From Blastochloris viridis (GTDB taxonomy: Bacteria; Pseudomonadota; Alphaproteobacteria; Rhizobiales; Xanthobacteraceae), in contig NZ_CP012946.1 in the NCBI RefSeq assembly GCF_001402875.1, positions 1,528,001-1,592,000 of the forward strand: a stretch of 64,000 bases of DNA, in the 5' to 3' direction. The first letter of the stretch is position 1; each line of letters starts with the position of its first letter. The notes under the pieces were generated by a model that made no database searches, was not told the origin of the DNA, and worked only from the letters and a program-made list of their open reading frames with translations. Both the position numbers and the translations under genes were made by a program. Shown here in pieces: positions 26,478 through 35,488 of the stretch.

Positions 26478-26686
26478 GGGCGCCTCCTTTCGGCGTGGCG
26501 ATCGTTCTTGGGGGATTCTCAAGGGATTCGAAAGCGGTTGTAGGAAGGCTGCCGGGCGATGGCAACGCGGGCGTTGGTCGCGCGCGGGCGGTGCTGCTAT
26601 AGCTGCGCCGCGCTGCCGCATGTGCTGGATGCGCCATTTCTCCGTCATGTTCGTTTCGCTGGCAGGCCCTGCCGGGAGTATTCATC

Positions 26687-27517
26687 GTGCGCCGCTGCCT
26701 TCTCCGCCGCCTTGCGGCCGGTATCGCCATCGTTGTGGCCGCAGTGTCTCTTGCCGACGTCGCTCTTGCCGACGTCGCGCCGCCGTCGGCGTGCGGGCCG
26801 GACGCGCTCGGCACCGCGCGGGTGATGGCGGTCGGGGGCGGCATCAGGGTCGGCACCAAGAGCTATCCGGACACCCTGGCGCTGGCCGACCGCGAGGTGG
26901 TGCTGACCTTCGACGACGGCCCGTGGCCGGCCACCACGCCGGCGGTGCTCGATGCGCTGGCGCGCGAATGCGTGAAGGCGACGTTCTTCCTGATCGGCGA
27001 GAACGCCGAGGCGCGGCCGGCGCTGGCGCGGCGCATCGTGGCCGAGGGCCACACCGTCGGCCACCACACCTGGTCGCACCCGATCCTGACCAAGATCGCG
27101 ACCGCCGACGCCCTGGCCGAGATCGAGCGCGGCATGGCCGCCGACGACCGCGCCTCCTATGGCGCGGCAGCGGCGCCGCGGGTGCCGTTCTTCCGCTTCC
27201 CCGGTTTCGCCGACACCCCGGCGCTGCTGGAGGAACTGGCGCGGCGCAACGTCGCGGTGTTCGGCGCCGATCTGTGGGCGAGCGACTGGCGGCAGATGAC
27301 GCCGGAGGCCGAGCTCGACCTCGTGATGTTGCGCCTGCGCGACGCCGGTCGCGGCATCGTGCTGTTCCACGACACCAAGCGGCACACCGCGGAGATGATG
27401 CCGGCGTTTCTGCGCGCGCTCAAAGCCGCCGGCTACCGCGTGGTTCACATCGTACCTGAGCGGATCGGACCTGAGCGGATACCTGCCCAGACCATTCCGG
27501 GACGACCGGTTTACTGA
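26687..27517 (+). CDS. Exported polysaccharide deacetylase (NodB domain), copy 1
   Basis: The 276-residue protein starts at GTG and has a signal peptide that contains a 15-bp duplication (LADVALADVA). The NodB domain (about residues 68-265) has the catalytic and metal motifs TFDDGP and HTWSHP, plus RFPGF and FHDTK. Such enzymes remove N-acetyl groups from peptidoglycan, chitin-like or exopolysaccharide substrates in the periplasm. The next gene is a paralogue with the same N-terminal order (CGPDALGTARV versus CPGNPDALGTSRV). The C-terminus contains another 15-bp duplication (PERIGPERIP). Substrate unknown. Confidence 0.88.
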   Translation: MRRCLLRRLAAGIAIVVAAVSLADVALADVAPPSACGPDALGTARVMAVGGGIRVGTKSYPDTLALADREVVLTFDDGPWPATTPAVLDALARECVKATFFLIGENAEARPALARRIVAEGHTVGHHTWSHPILTKIATADALAEIERGMAADDRASYGAAAAPRVPFFRFPGFADTPALLEELARRNVAVFGADLWASDWRQMTPEAELDLVMLRLRDAGRGIVLFHDTKRHTAEMMPAFLRALKAAGYRVVHIVPERIGPERIPAQTIPGRPVY

Positions 27518-27553
27518 TCGTTATCGGCCGCGCCGATACCCTCCAGCTCGATT

Positions 27554-27585
27554 TTGCCGCATTTAGACTTTCTAAAATGCGGCAA
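27554..27585 (+). promoter_or_regulatory. Perfect 11-bp inverted repeat just before the second deacetylase
   Basis: TTGCCGCATTT (27554-27564) and AAATGCGGCAA (27575-27585) are perfect inverted arms around a 10-bp spacer, ending 14 bp before the start codon at 27600. No T run follows, so this is not a standard terminator. It may be an operator, or an mRNA hairpin that limits translation or separates the two deacetylase genes. Confidence 0.5.
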
Positions 27586-27599
27586 CTGGGACGCATCCA

Positions 27600-28718
27600 A
27601 TGAAATGTCTGCTCGCTTCTGCCGCGGCCGTGTCGATCGTCGCATCGCTGGCTGCCGGACCGACCTACGCATCCGAAGAGTGTCCGGGCAATCCTGACGC
27701 GCTCGGCACCTCGCGCGTGGTTGCGGTCGATCCGGCGACGCTGCCGCGCGTCGGTTTCATGCAGTACAAGGAAATGGTCGAGCTGAAGCCGAAGGAGGTG
27801 ATCCTCACCTTCGACGACGGCCCGCTGACCAAGACCACCAGCGCGGTGCTGGAGACGCTGCGCAAGGAGTGCGTCAAGGCGACCTTCTTCATCGTCGGCC
27901 GCATGGCAAAGGCCTATCCCGCCATGCTGCGCCAGGTCGCGGCGGAGGGGCACTCGATCGCCACCCACTCCGTCACACATCCGCTGATCTTCCCCAAGCA
28001 GAGCTTCGACAAGGGCAAGAAGGAAATCGACGACGGCTTCACCATCGTCAACGAGATCCTGGCCCAGGACGGCCGCCAGGCGGCGCCGTGGTTCCGCTTC
28101 CCCGGCCTCGGCCGCACCGCTGCGTTCGAGAAATACCTCGCCGAGCGCGGCATCGTGGCGATGAGCGCCGACTTCCCGATCGACGACTGGCTGCATCGCT
28201 CGGCCGATCAGGTCTACAACATCGCGCTGGCGCGGCTGGAGGCCAACGGCAAGGGCATGTTCCTGATGCACGACATCCAGCCTTCGACCGTGGCGATGCT
28301 GCCGCGGCTGCTGCGCACGCTGAAGGAGCGCGGCTACAAGGTCGTGCACATGGTGCCGCTCGGCACGCCCAACGTCGAGGTGGCCCAGGCCGAGACCCGC
28401 GTCCGGGTGCCGTCGATGGCCAAGCAGCCGGCGACGTCGGCGCCGCCGCTCTCCCAGCCGGTGATGCCGATGCCGGTCACCGCGCCGCCGATCCCCAAGC
28501 CGGCCAACCCGGTGCTGCCGGAGTCCGCGGCGCCGGCGGGACCGCGCGCCGACGCCGGTGCCGCCGCCGCCAGCGACCCGGTGCTGACCAGCTCGGTGCC
28601 GCTGGCCTCGCAGGAGCTGCTTGGCCGCGACAACATCGTGCCGCTGCGGCGGGACGAGATGCCGTTCTCGGTGTTCTGGCCGTCCCAGGTGATGCAGGAC
28701 CTGCGCGTGCTGCGCTGA
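27600..28718 (+). CDS. Exported polysaccharide deacetylase (NodB domain) with proline-rich tail, copy 2
   Basis: The 372-residue protein has a signal peptide (LLASAAAVSIVASLAAGPTYA) and a NodB domain (about 65-255) with TFDDGP, THSVTHPL and RFPGLG. After it come ~100 residues of Pro/Ala-rich sequence and a short ordered end (FSVFWPSQVMQDLRVL). The His pair in THSVTH and the Asp pair in TFDDGP should bind the metal. It lies 82 bp after copy 1 and evidently arose by duplication; the tail is unique to this copy. Likely acts on a cell-wall or surface glycan; the exact substrate is unknown. Confidence 0.88.
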   Translation: MKCLLASAAAVSIVASLAAGPTYASEECPGNPDALGTSRVVAVDPATLPRVGFMQYKEMVELKPKEVILTFDDGPLTKTTSAVLETLRKECVKATFFIVGRMAKAYPAMLRQVAAEGHSIATHSVTHPLIFPKQSFDKGKKEIDDGFTIVNEILAQDGRQAAPWFRFPGLGRTAAFEKYLAERGIVAMSADFPIDDWLHRSADQVYNIALARLEANGKGMFLMHDIQPSTVAMLPRLLRTLKERGYKVVHMVPLGTPNVEVAQAETRVRVPSMAKQPATSAPPLSQPVMPMPVTAPPIPKPANPVLPESAAPAGPRADAGAAAASDPVLTSSVPLASQELLGRDNIVPLRRDEMPFSVFWPSQVMQDLRVLR

Positions 28719-28802
28719 CGACCGACCGCGCTTGATATGGGCGCACGCAGCCGGCCGTGCTAATCGGGCCGCCAAGCTGGGTTCTGACTGCCGGGTTCTG
28801 AC

Positions 28803-29510
28803 ATGCCGACCCCCGACCACGCGGCGCTGGTGCTGTTTTCCGGCGGCCAGGATTCCACCGTCTGTCTCGGCTGGGCGCTCGACCGTTTCGACACGGTCGA
28901 GACGGTCGGCTTCGCCTACGGCCAGCGCCACCATGTCGAGCTGGCGGTGCGCCCGCGCATCCGCGCCCGCCTGGAGGCGTTGAAGCCGAACTGGGTCGGC
29001 CGGCTCGGCGACGATCACATCATCGACCTTGGCGTGCTGGGGCGGCTGTCGGAGACGGCGCTGACCCGCGACGTCGAGATCCGGCTGGCCGACAGCGGCC
29101 TGCCCACCACCTTCGTGCCGGGGCGGAACCTGATCTTTCTCAGCTTCGCCGCGGCGCTGGCCTACCGGCGCGGTATCCGCCACCTCGTCGCCGGCATGTG
29201 CGAGACTGACTATTCCGGCTATCCCGACTGCCGCGACGACACCGTGAAGGCGATGCAGGTGGCGCTGTCGCTCGGCCTTGACCGGCCGGTGACCGTCCAC
29301 ACCCCGCTGATGTGGGTCGACAAGGCCGCTACCTTCGCGCTGGCCGAGGCCATCGGCGGTCCGACCTTTCTCGACGTGGTGGTCGAAGACACCCATAGCT
29401 GCTATCTGGGCGACCGCGCCACGCGCCACCCCTGGGGGTATGGCTGCGGCGGCTGCCCGGCCTGCCGGCTGCGCGCCGAGGGCTGGGCGCGATTCCAGAA
29501 GGTGCGGTGA
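28803..29510 (+). CDS. queC: 7-cyano-7-deazaguanine synthase
   Basis: The 235-residue enzyme makes preQ0 from 7-carboxy-7-deazaguanine, ammonia and ATP, a step in queuosine synthesis. The PP-loop [15 protein letters not shown] is at the N-terminus, and the zinc site CYLGDRA...[11 protein letters not shown] at the C-terminus. Length is normal. No queD, queE or queF lies nearby. The stop overlaps the ATG of a queuosine-precursor transporter (TGATG), so import and synthesis are co-expressed. A 10-bp direct repeat GGGTTCTGAC (28779 and 28793) lies directly before the start codon. Confidence 0.95.
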   Translation: MPTPDHAALVLFSGGQDSTVCLGWALDRFDTVETVGFAYGQRHHVELAVRPRIRARLEALKPNWVGRLGDDHIIDLGVLGRLSETALTRDVEIRLADSGLPTTFVPGRNLIFLSFAAALAYRRGIRHLVAGMCETDYSGYPDCRDDTVKAMQVALSLGLDRPVTVHTPLMWVDKAATFALAEAIGGPTFLDVVVEDTHSCYLGDRATRHPWGYGCGGCPACRLRAEGWARFQKVR

Positions 29511-30073
29511 TGCAGATCGATACCCGCCGGCGCATCGAAGGCGCCGCCTTCCTCGTCCTGTTCGCGCTGACCATTCCGGTTGCCAACTGGATGGTCGGCA
29601 ATGTCGGCACGGTGTGCGTGGCGGACGGCCCGTGCCTGGTGCCGGTGGCGCCGCACCTCACCGCGCCCTCCGGGGTGTTGATGATCGGGGCCGCGTTGGT
29701 GCTGCGCGATCTGGTGCAGCGCCGGCTCGGCGCCGGTGTCGCGGTGCTGGCGGTGCTGGCCGGGGCGGCGCTGTCGGCGTTGGTGGCACCGCCGGCGCTG
29801 GTGGTGGCGTCGGCGATGGCATTCCTGGTGTCGGAGCTGGCCGACCTTGCCGTCTACACCCCGCTGCAGCGCCGCGGGTTCGTCGCCGCGGTGGTGGCCT
29901 CCAGCGTCGCCGGCCTGGTGGTCGATTCAATCGTGTTCTTGTGGCTGGCGTTTGGCTCGCTCGACTTCCTGGCCGGCCAGGTGCTCGGCAAGGCGTGGAT
30001 GGTGGCGCTCAGCGTGCCGGTGGTGACGTGGCTGCGCCGCCGCGACGCCCGCGCCGGGCTGGCGGCCGCCTGA
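29510..30073 (+). CDS. Queuosine-precursor transporter (VUT/YhhQ family)
   Basis: The 187-residue membrane protein has about six hydrophobic segments and the family block LVSELADLAVYTPLQRR, followed by SSVAGLVVDSIVFLWLAFGS. YhhQ in E. coli imports preQ0 and preQ1, and this family assignment agrees with the overlap with queC. The ATG at 29510 shares one base with the queC stop. Somewhat shorter than E. coli YhhQ (221 residues). Sure of the family; the transported substrate is inferred from the neighbour. Confidence 0.87.
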   Translation: MQIDTRRRIEGAAFLVLFALTIPVANWMVGNVGTVCVADGPCLVPVAPHLTAPSGVLMIGAALVLRDLVQRRLGAGVAVLAVLAGAALSALVAPPALVVASAMAFLVSELADLAVYTPLQRRGFVAAVVASSVAGLVVDSIVFLWLAFGSLDFLAGQVLGKAWMVALSVPVVTWLRRRDARAGLAAA

Positions 30074-30230
30074 TCCGGCCGGTCGCACCACGTCCGGACG
30101 ACCGGGCAAGATAGCGGCCGCCGGTCCGATTGCGCCGGGCGGTCGCGCTGAGCCTTTGGGTCGTCTCATTCTTGCCAAGCCGGTATCGGCTTTTGTGACC
30201 CATGCTCCTGGACATGGACGAGGCGGCGGC

Positions 30231-31019
30231 ATGGACGCATTTTTCCTGATCTCCAAGCTGATCGGCTTCGTGGTGTCGCCGGCCAACGCCTTGATCCTGC
30301 TGCTGCTGCTCGGCGTCGCCACTTTGCGCTGGCGGTTCGGCCGCCGGCTGGCGGCGCTGGCGACGGTGCTGCTGGTGGTGTGCGGGCTGTCGCCGCTGGC
30401 CAATGTGCTGCTGGCGCCGCTGGAGCAGCGCTTTCCACGCTGGGATGCCGGCCGCGGCCTGCCGGACGGCATCGTCGTGCTCGGCGGCGCCATCGACAAT
30501 GCCGCCTTCGCCCGGACCGGCGACCTCGCCCTCAACGAGGCGGCGGAGCGGATGACGGACGCGGTGGCGCTGGCGCGGGCCTATCCGGCGGCGCGTCTGG
30601 TGTTCGTCGGCGGCAGCAGCGGGCTGGTCGACAGCGGCGCTACCGAGGCGGACGCGGCGCGGGCGTTCTTCGCGCGGATGGGGGTGGCGCCGGAGCGAAT
30701 CGAGGTCGAGGACCGCTCGCGCAATACCGTCGAGAACGCCGCGTTCACCAAGGCGCTGGTGCAGCCCAAGCTCGGCGAGCGCTGGCTGCTGGTCACCTCG
30801 GCCTGGCACATGCCGCGCGCGATCGGCTGCTTCCGCGCCGCGGGGTTCGCAACCGAGGCCTATCCGGTCGATTTCCGCCTGCCGGGGCAGGGCACGCTGT
30901 GGCCGTTCTTCTTCGTCTCGGACGGGCTGCGCCGGCTCGACCTCGCCAGCCGCGAGTGGATCGGCCTGGCCAGCTACTACGCCACCGGGCGGATCGACAC
31001 GCTGTTCCCGGCGCCGTGA
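30231..31019 (+). CDS. YdcF-like (DUF218) membrane-anchored protein
   Basis: The 262-residue protein has two N-terminal membrane helices (FVVSPANALILLLLLGVA and ALATVLLVVCGLSPLANVL), then a DUF218 domain with GIVVLGGAI, VFVGGSSG, EDRSRNTVENA and VTSAWHMPRA. The last two are hallmarks of the SanA/YdcF/ElyC group, which affects envelope barrier function and peptidoglycan precursor handling; the reaction is not established. The start is the ATG of MDAFFLISKLIG. About 160 bp of unremarkable sequence separates it from the transporter gene. Confidence 0.88.
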   Translation: MDAFFLISKLIGFVVSPANALILLLLLGVATLRWRFGRRLAALATVLLVVCGLSPLANVLLAPLEQRFPRWDAGRGLPDGIVVLGGAIDNAAFARTGDLALNEAAERMTDAVALARAYPAARLVFVGGSSGLVDSGATEADAARAFFARMGVAPERIEVEDRSRNTVENAAFTKALVQPKLGERWLLVTSAWHMPRAIGCFRAAGFATEAYPVDFRLPGQGTLWPFFFVSDGLRRLDLASREWIGLASYYATGRIDTLFPAP

Positions 31020-31124
31020 CGCCGGCTCGCCGGCCTTTGGGCGGTTTTGCGCGAGCGTCCGCCGATCTGGCGGCACCAGGGCGGTCGCTCCAAGCATTTG
31101 AGTTGAAGCGTTTTTCTGAGAATT

Positions 31125-31385
31125 CTAGTCGTTGCGCGGCAGGCCGAGGCGATAGACCCCCTTGAAGTCGGTGGGGTCGACCGGCTTGCCCTTGCGGGTG
31201 ATGACGAGGCGGCCTTCGAGCGCGAGGCGCACCGCGACGCGGCGCACCACCGGCAACAGGGGGTGCCAGTCCGGCGTGCCGCTGGCGGCGCGGGCGGCGT
31301 CGGTCGGACAGATGGTGCCGCCGGCGCGGGCGGTGGCGAGGCTGAGGATGGTGCGGGCGACCGCGTCCTCGTCGATATCGGTCAT
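31125..31385 (-). CDS. DUF3253 protein
   Basis: The 86-residue protein matches DUF3253: ILSLATARAGGTICPTDAAR, then LLPVVRRVAVRLALEGRLVI and ITRKGKPVDPTDFKGVYRLG. The fold is a small winged-helix-like module, and the family is found singly in alphaproteobacteria with unknown function. Start set at MTDIDED, which fits the family; an upstream extension is Arg-rich and unlikely. No obvious ribosome site is visible, so the start is uncertain. Confidence 0.8.
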   Translation of the reverse strand: MTDIDEDAVARTILSLATARAGGTICPTDAARAASGTPDWHPLLPVVRRVAVRLALEGRLVITRKGKPVDPTDFKGVYRLGLPRND

Positions 31386-31514
31386 GGCGGGGGCGTTCTT
31401 GATGCGAGGAACCGGACGGCGGCTGGCGCGTTCGGCGGTTGAGGGCGAAGTCCGACGCCCGTGGCGCAGACTCACCGCGGGTGGACCATGCAGGCCATAC
31501 GACAGGAGCGCGCG

Positions 31515-31658
31515 ATGGACACCCCCGTTGACGATCGGGCCGTGAACGATCCGGCCGACGACGCCCCAAACAGCGGCGAGGGCTGGCAGGCGGTGGCCTT
31601 TACCGGCGGTGCGGCGCTGGCGTTCGCGGTGCTGGCGGCGATGGCCAGCTTCACTTGA
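31515..31658 (+). CDS. Small single-span membrane protein
   Basis: The 47-residue open frame starts at an ATG behind ACAGGAG. It has an acidic N-terminal half (MDTPVDDRAVNDPADD) and a C-terminal hydrophobic segment (VAFTGGAALAFAVLAAMASF). This is the shape of many alphaproteobacterial one-span small proteins. Its end overlaps the convergent DUF599 gene by eight bases. No family recognised; expression would need to be shown. Confidence 0.5.
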   Translation: MDTPVDDRAVNDPADDAPNSGEGWQAVAFTGGAALAFAVLAAMASFT

Positions 31659-32349
31659 AGGCGACCGGGTCGCCGGCGAACACGTCGCCGAACTCCGGGC
31701 CGTGCTGGCGTCGCAGCATCACCACCAGCACCGCCAGCGTGGTCGCCAGCAGAATCCAGGCGTTGACGAACCAGCCGAGATAGCCGAGCGCGAAGAACAG
31801 CGCGCGCTGGCCGCGGTTGAAGTGGCGGGCGGCGATGATGTGGACCTTGGCGGTGCGGTCGGCCATCGCCAGCGCCGCCGGGTCGTCCTTGTACGCCGCG
31901 GGCGGCACCGAGCCCATCATGATGGCGGCGTAGTTGAACAGCCGGTACGACCACGCGAACTTGAAGAAGGCGTAGACGAACATCACCGTCAGCCCCAGCG
32001 ACTTCAGCTCCCAGGTGCCCTGGGTGGCGTCGATCGCCAGCGGCAGTTCGACCAGCAGCTTCTGCACGTCGGCCGATGAGCGCAGCAGCGCCAGCGCCCC
32101 GCCGATGGCGAACAGCGAGGACGAGGCGAAGAACGCGCTGCCGTTCTGCAGGCTGGCGGTGATCTGGGTGTCGACAATGCGGACCTCACGGCTCAGCATC
32201 TGCCGCATCCAGGCGTGCCGGTAGCGGTCCATGACGTGGTTGAGGTTGCGCGCGCCGTACGGGCTCCACTCCAGCACCGCGTGGTAGCACAGCCACGCGA
32301 GGGCGAAGATGGTGATCGCGCCAAGGTCGAGCGGGGTCAGGCCAAACAT
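31651..32349 (-). CDS. DUF599 membrane protein
   Basis: The 232-residue protein has about four membrane segments and the DUF599 blocks NHVMDRYRHAWMRQML, ITASLQNGSAFFASSSLFAI, FKFAWSYRLFNY and RALFFALGYLGWFVNAWIL. The function of DUF599 is not established. The start MFGLTPLDLGAITI begins the domain; longer readings add arginine-rich non-family sequence. Divergent from the glutathione-transferase-like gene. Confidence 0.87.
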   Translation of the reverse strand: MFGLTPLDLGAITIFALAWLCYHAVLEWSPYGARNLNHVMDRYRHAWMRQMLSREVRIVDTQITASLQNGSAFFASSSLFAIGGALALLRSSADVQKLLVELPLAIDATQGTWELKSLGLTVMFVYAFFKFAWSYRLFNYAAIMMGSVPPAAYKDDPAALAMADRTAKVHIIAARHFNRGQRALFFALGYLGWFVNAWILLATTLAVLVVMLRRQHGPEFGDVFAGDPVAFK

Positions 32350-32588
32350 GGCTCCGCTCTTGCGGCAGGATCGGCGCCAATGCAAGCAGCGAGCCGACGC
32401 GGCCAAGCGACGCTGTCCGGGTGACCTATGGTCATGCCTTGCGCACCGAAGCGCGGGCAGGGCAGGAGCGCCGCGGCACGCGCGGGCCGAACATCCCGCT
32501 GAATTGTGTTGTCGCGGCCGGGATTTTCGGCGAACGGAAAGGGGCCTTGGCCGGGGATGCCGGGGCGAATTTCGGCTGGAGCTTCGCC

Positions 32589-33263
32589 ATGCTGCGCCTT
32601 GTGATCGGCAACAAGAACTATTCGTCGTGGTCGATGCGGCCGTGGCTGGCGATGCAGGTCGCCGGCATTGCCTTCGACGAGGTGCTGATCCCGCTCTATG
32701 ACGGGGACTACAAGGCCGCGATCCTTCGCCATTCGCCGACGGGCAAGGTGCCATGCCTGATCGACGGCGATCTCCGGGTGTGGGAATCGCTGGCGATCCT
32801 GGAGCACCTCGCCGAGCGCTTTCCGGACCGTGGGCTGTGGCCGGCCGATGGTGCGGCGCGGGCCGAGGCGCGCTCGGTTGCCGCCGAGATGCACGCCGGT
32901 TTCTCCGCCGTGCGCCGCCTTCTGCCGATGAATCTCGCGCGGCCGATTGCACCGCGGGCGCTGACGTCGGAGGCCGCCGCCAATGTGACGCGTGTCCTCG
33001 CCATCTGGCGCAGTTGCCGCGAACGGTTCGGCGCCGGCGGGCCGTTCCTGTTCGGCGCGTTCAGCGCGGCGGATGCCATGTTCGCGCCGGTGGTGACGCG
33101 CTTTCGCACCTATGACGTTGCGGTCGACGAGGACGCTGCCGCCTACATGGCGGCGGTCGAGAGCCTGCCGGCGTTCAAGGCCTGGAAGGCCGCGGCATTG
33201 AAGGAGCCGTGGGTGATCGAAGCCAGCGAGGTCGACTGGCCCGAGGTCAAGCGCATGAGCTGA
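32589..33263 (+). CDS. Glutathione S-transferase family protein
   Basis: The 224-residue protein has a thioredoxin-like N domain starting LVIGNKNYSSWSMRPWLAM, where a Ser or Tyr near position 11-14 is the likely glutathione-activating residue. TGKVPCLIDG supplies the cis-proline, and WESLAILEHLAERFP is the GSH-binding block. An all-helical C domain follows (FGAFSAADAMFAPVVTRF). This subgroup resembles uncharacterised bacterial GSTs close to the zeta/beta classes. The ATG has GGAG ~8 bases upstream. Substrate unknown. Confidence 0.88.
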   Translation: MLRLVIGNKNYSSWSMRPWLAMQVAGIAFDEVLIPLYDGDYKAAILRHSPTGKVPCLIDGDLRVWESLAILEHLAERFPDRGLWPADGAARAEARSVAAEMHAGFSAVRRLLPMNLARPIAPRALTSEAAANVTRVLAIWRSCRERFGAGGPFLFGAFSAADAMFAPVVTRFRTYDVAVDEDAAAYMAAVESLPAFKAWKAAALKEPWVIEASEVDWPEVKRMS

Positions 33264-33403
33264 TGCGGACCACGGTCCGTCCCGGCCGCACCTTCCGACC
33301 GGTTGCGACCTGAACCAACGGTCAACTTCCGTCACCCCTGCGCTTGCGTCATAAATGCGGGGAACCGGCCGCAAAAAAGTGCCGGGCTGTTCGGGAGGCC
33401 TTG

Positions 33404-35011
<1,608 letters not shown>

Positions 35012-35106
35012 TGGCGCGCAGCATCGCTGCCGCCTGCTGTCTGGGAGAAGCTTCGAAGTGACCCGTCCGGGTCCGGGCGGCATCAGGCTAAGTGTTTGAT
35101 TTTGTT

Positions 35107-35180
35107 TGGCTGGGGGACCTGGATTCGAACCAAGACTAGCGGAGTCAGAGTCCGCTGTTCTACCATTAAACTATCCCCCA
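35107..35180 (-). tRNA. tRNA-Gln (anticodon CTG)
   Basis: On the minus strand the 74-nt gene has acceptor TGGGGGA / TCCCCCA, anticodon stem GCGGA / TCCGC around loop CTCTGAC (anticodon CTG, reading CAG), T arm GGTTCGAATCC and an encoded CCA end. Confidence 0.96.
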
Positions 35181-35488
35181 AAATTCTGATGCAACATCAG
35201 AGCCTTGGGTCCGGGCTTCGCTGACAGCCTGTCGGCCACGCAAATCGCCGCCCCGGATGGGCACCATATAGCGACCTCATTTGGCGCGGTCCAGCCCCTG
35301 CGAACAACGAAGTCGCTTCTCAACAGGGTGGGTGCGGCCGCCCGGCGCCGAAACGGGCAGGGCGCGTCCGACGGTTCCGGGCTGATCACGTCGTGATCTC
35401 AAGGAAGCAACCTCGCCGGAAATCTCTGATCGGAAGGGGATTTCGGCGACAGGGATGCGAAACTCCGGCCGCGAGGCCCGATTTCGCG
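35181..35488. other. 308-bp gap between tRNA-Gln and the helicase gene
   Basis: This holds the upstream region of tRNA-Gln (minus strand) and the trailer of the helicase gene. One perfect palindrome, GATCACGTCGTGATC (35384-35398), stands out and might be an operator or part of a terminator. I see no coding frame or RNA gene in the rest. Confidence 0.55.

Noticed and set aside
26478..26686. Mg2+ riboswitch ahead of mgtE
   Set aside because: The leader is too short and shows no M-box-like conserved pieces.
28719..28802. preQ1 riboswitch before queC
   Set aside because: No aptamer-like pseudoknot or A-rich tail is visible in the 84-bp leader.
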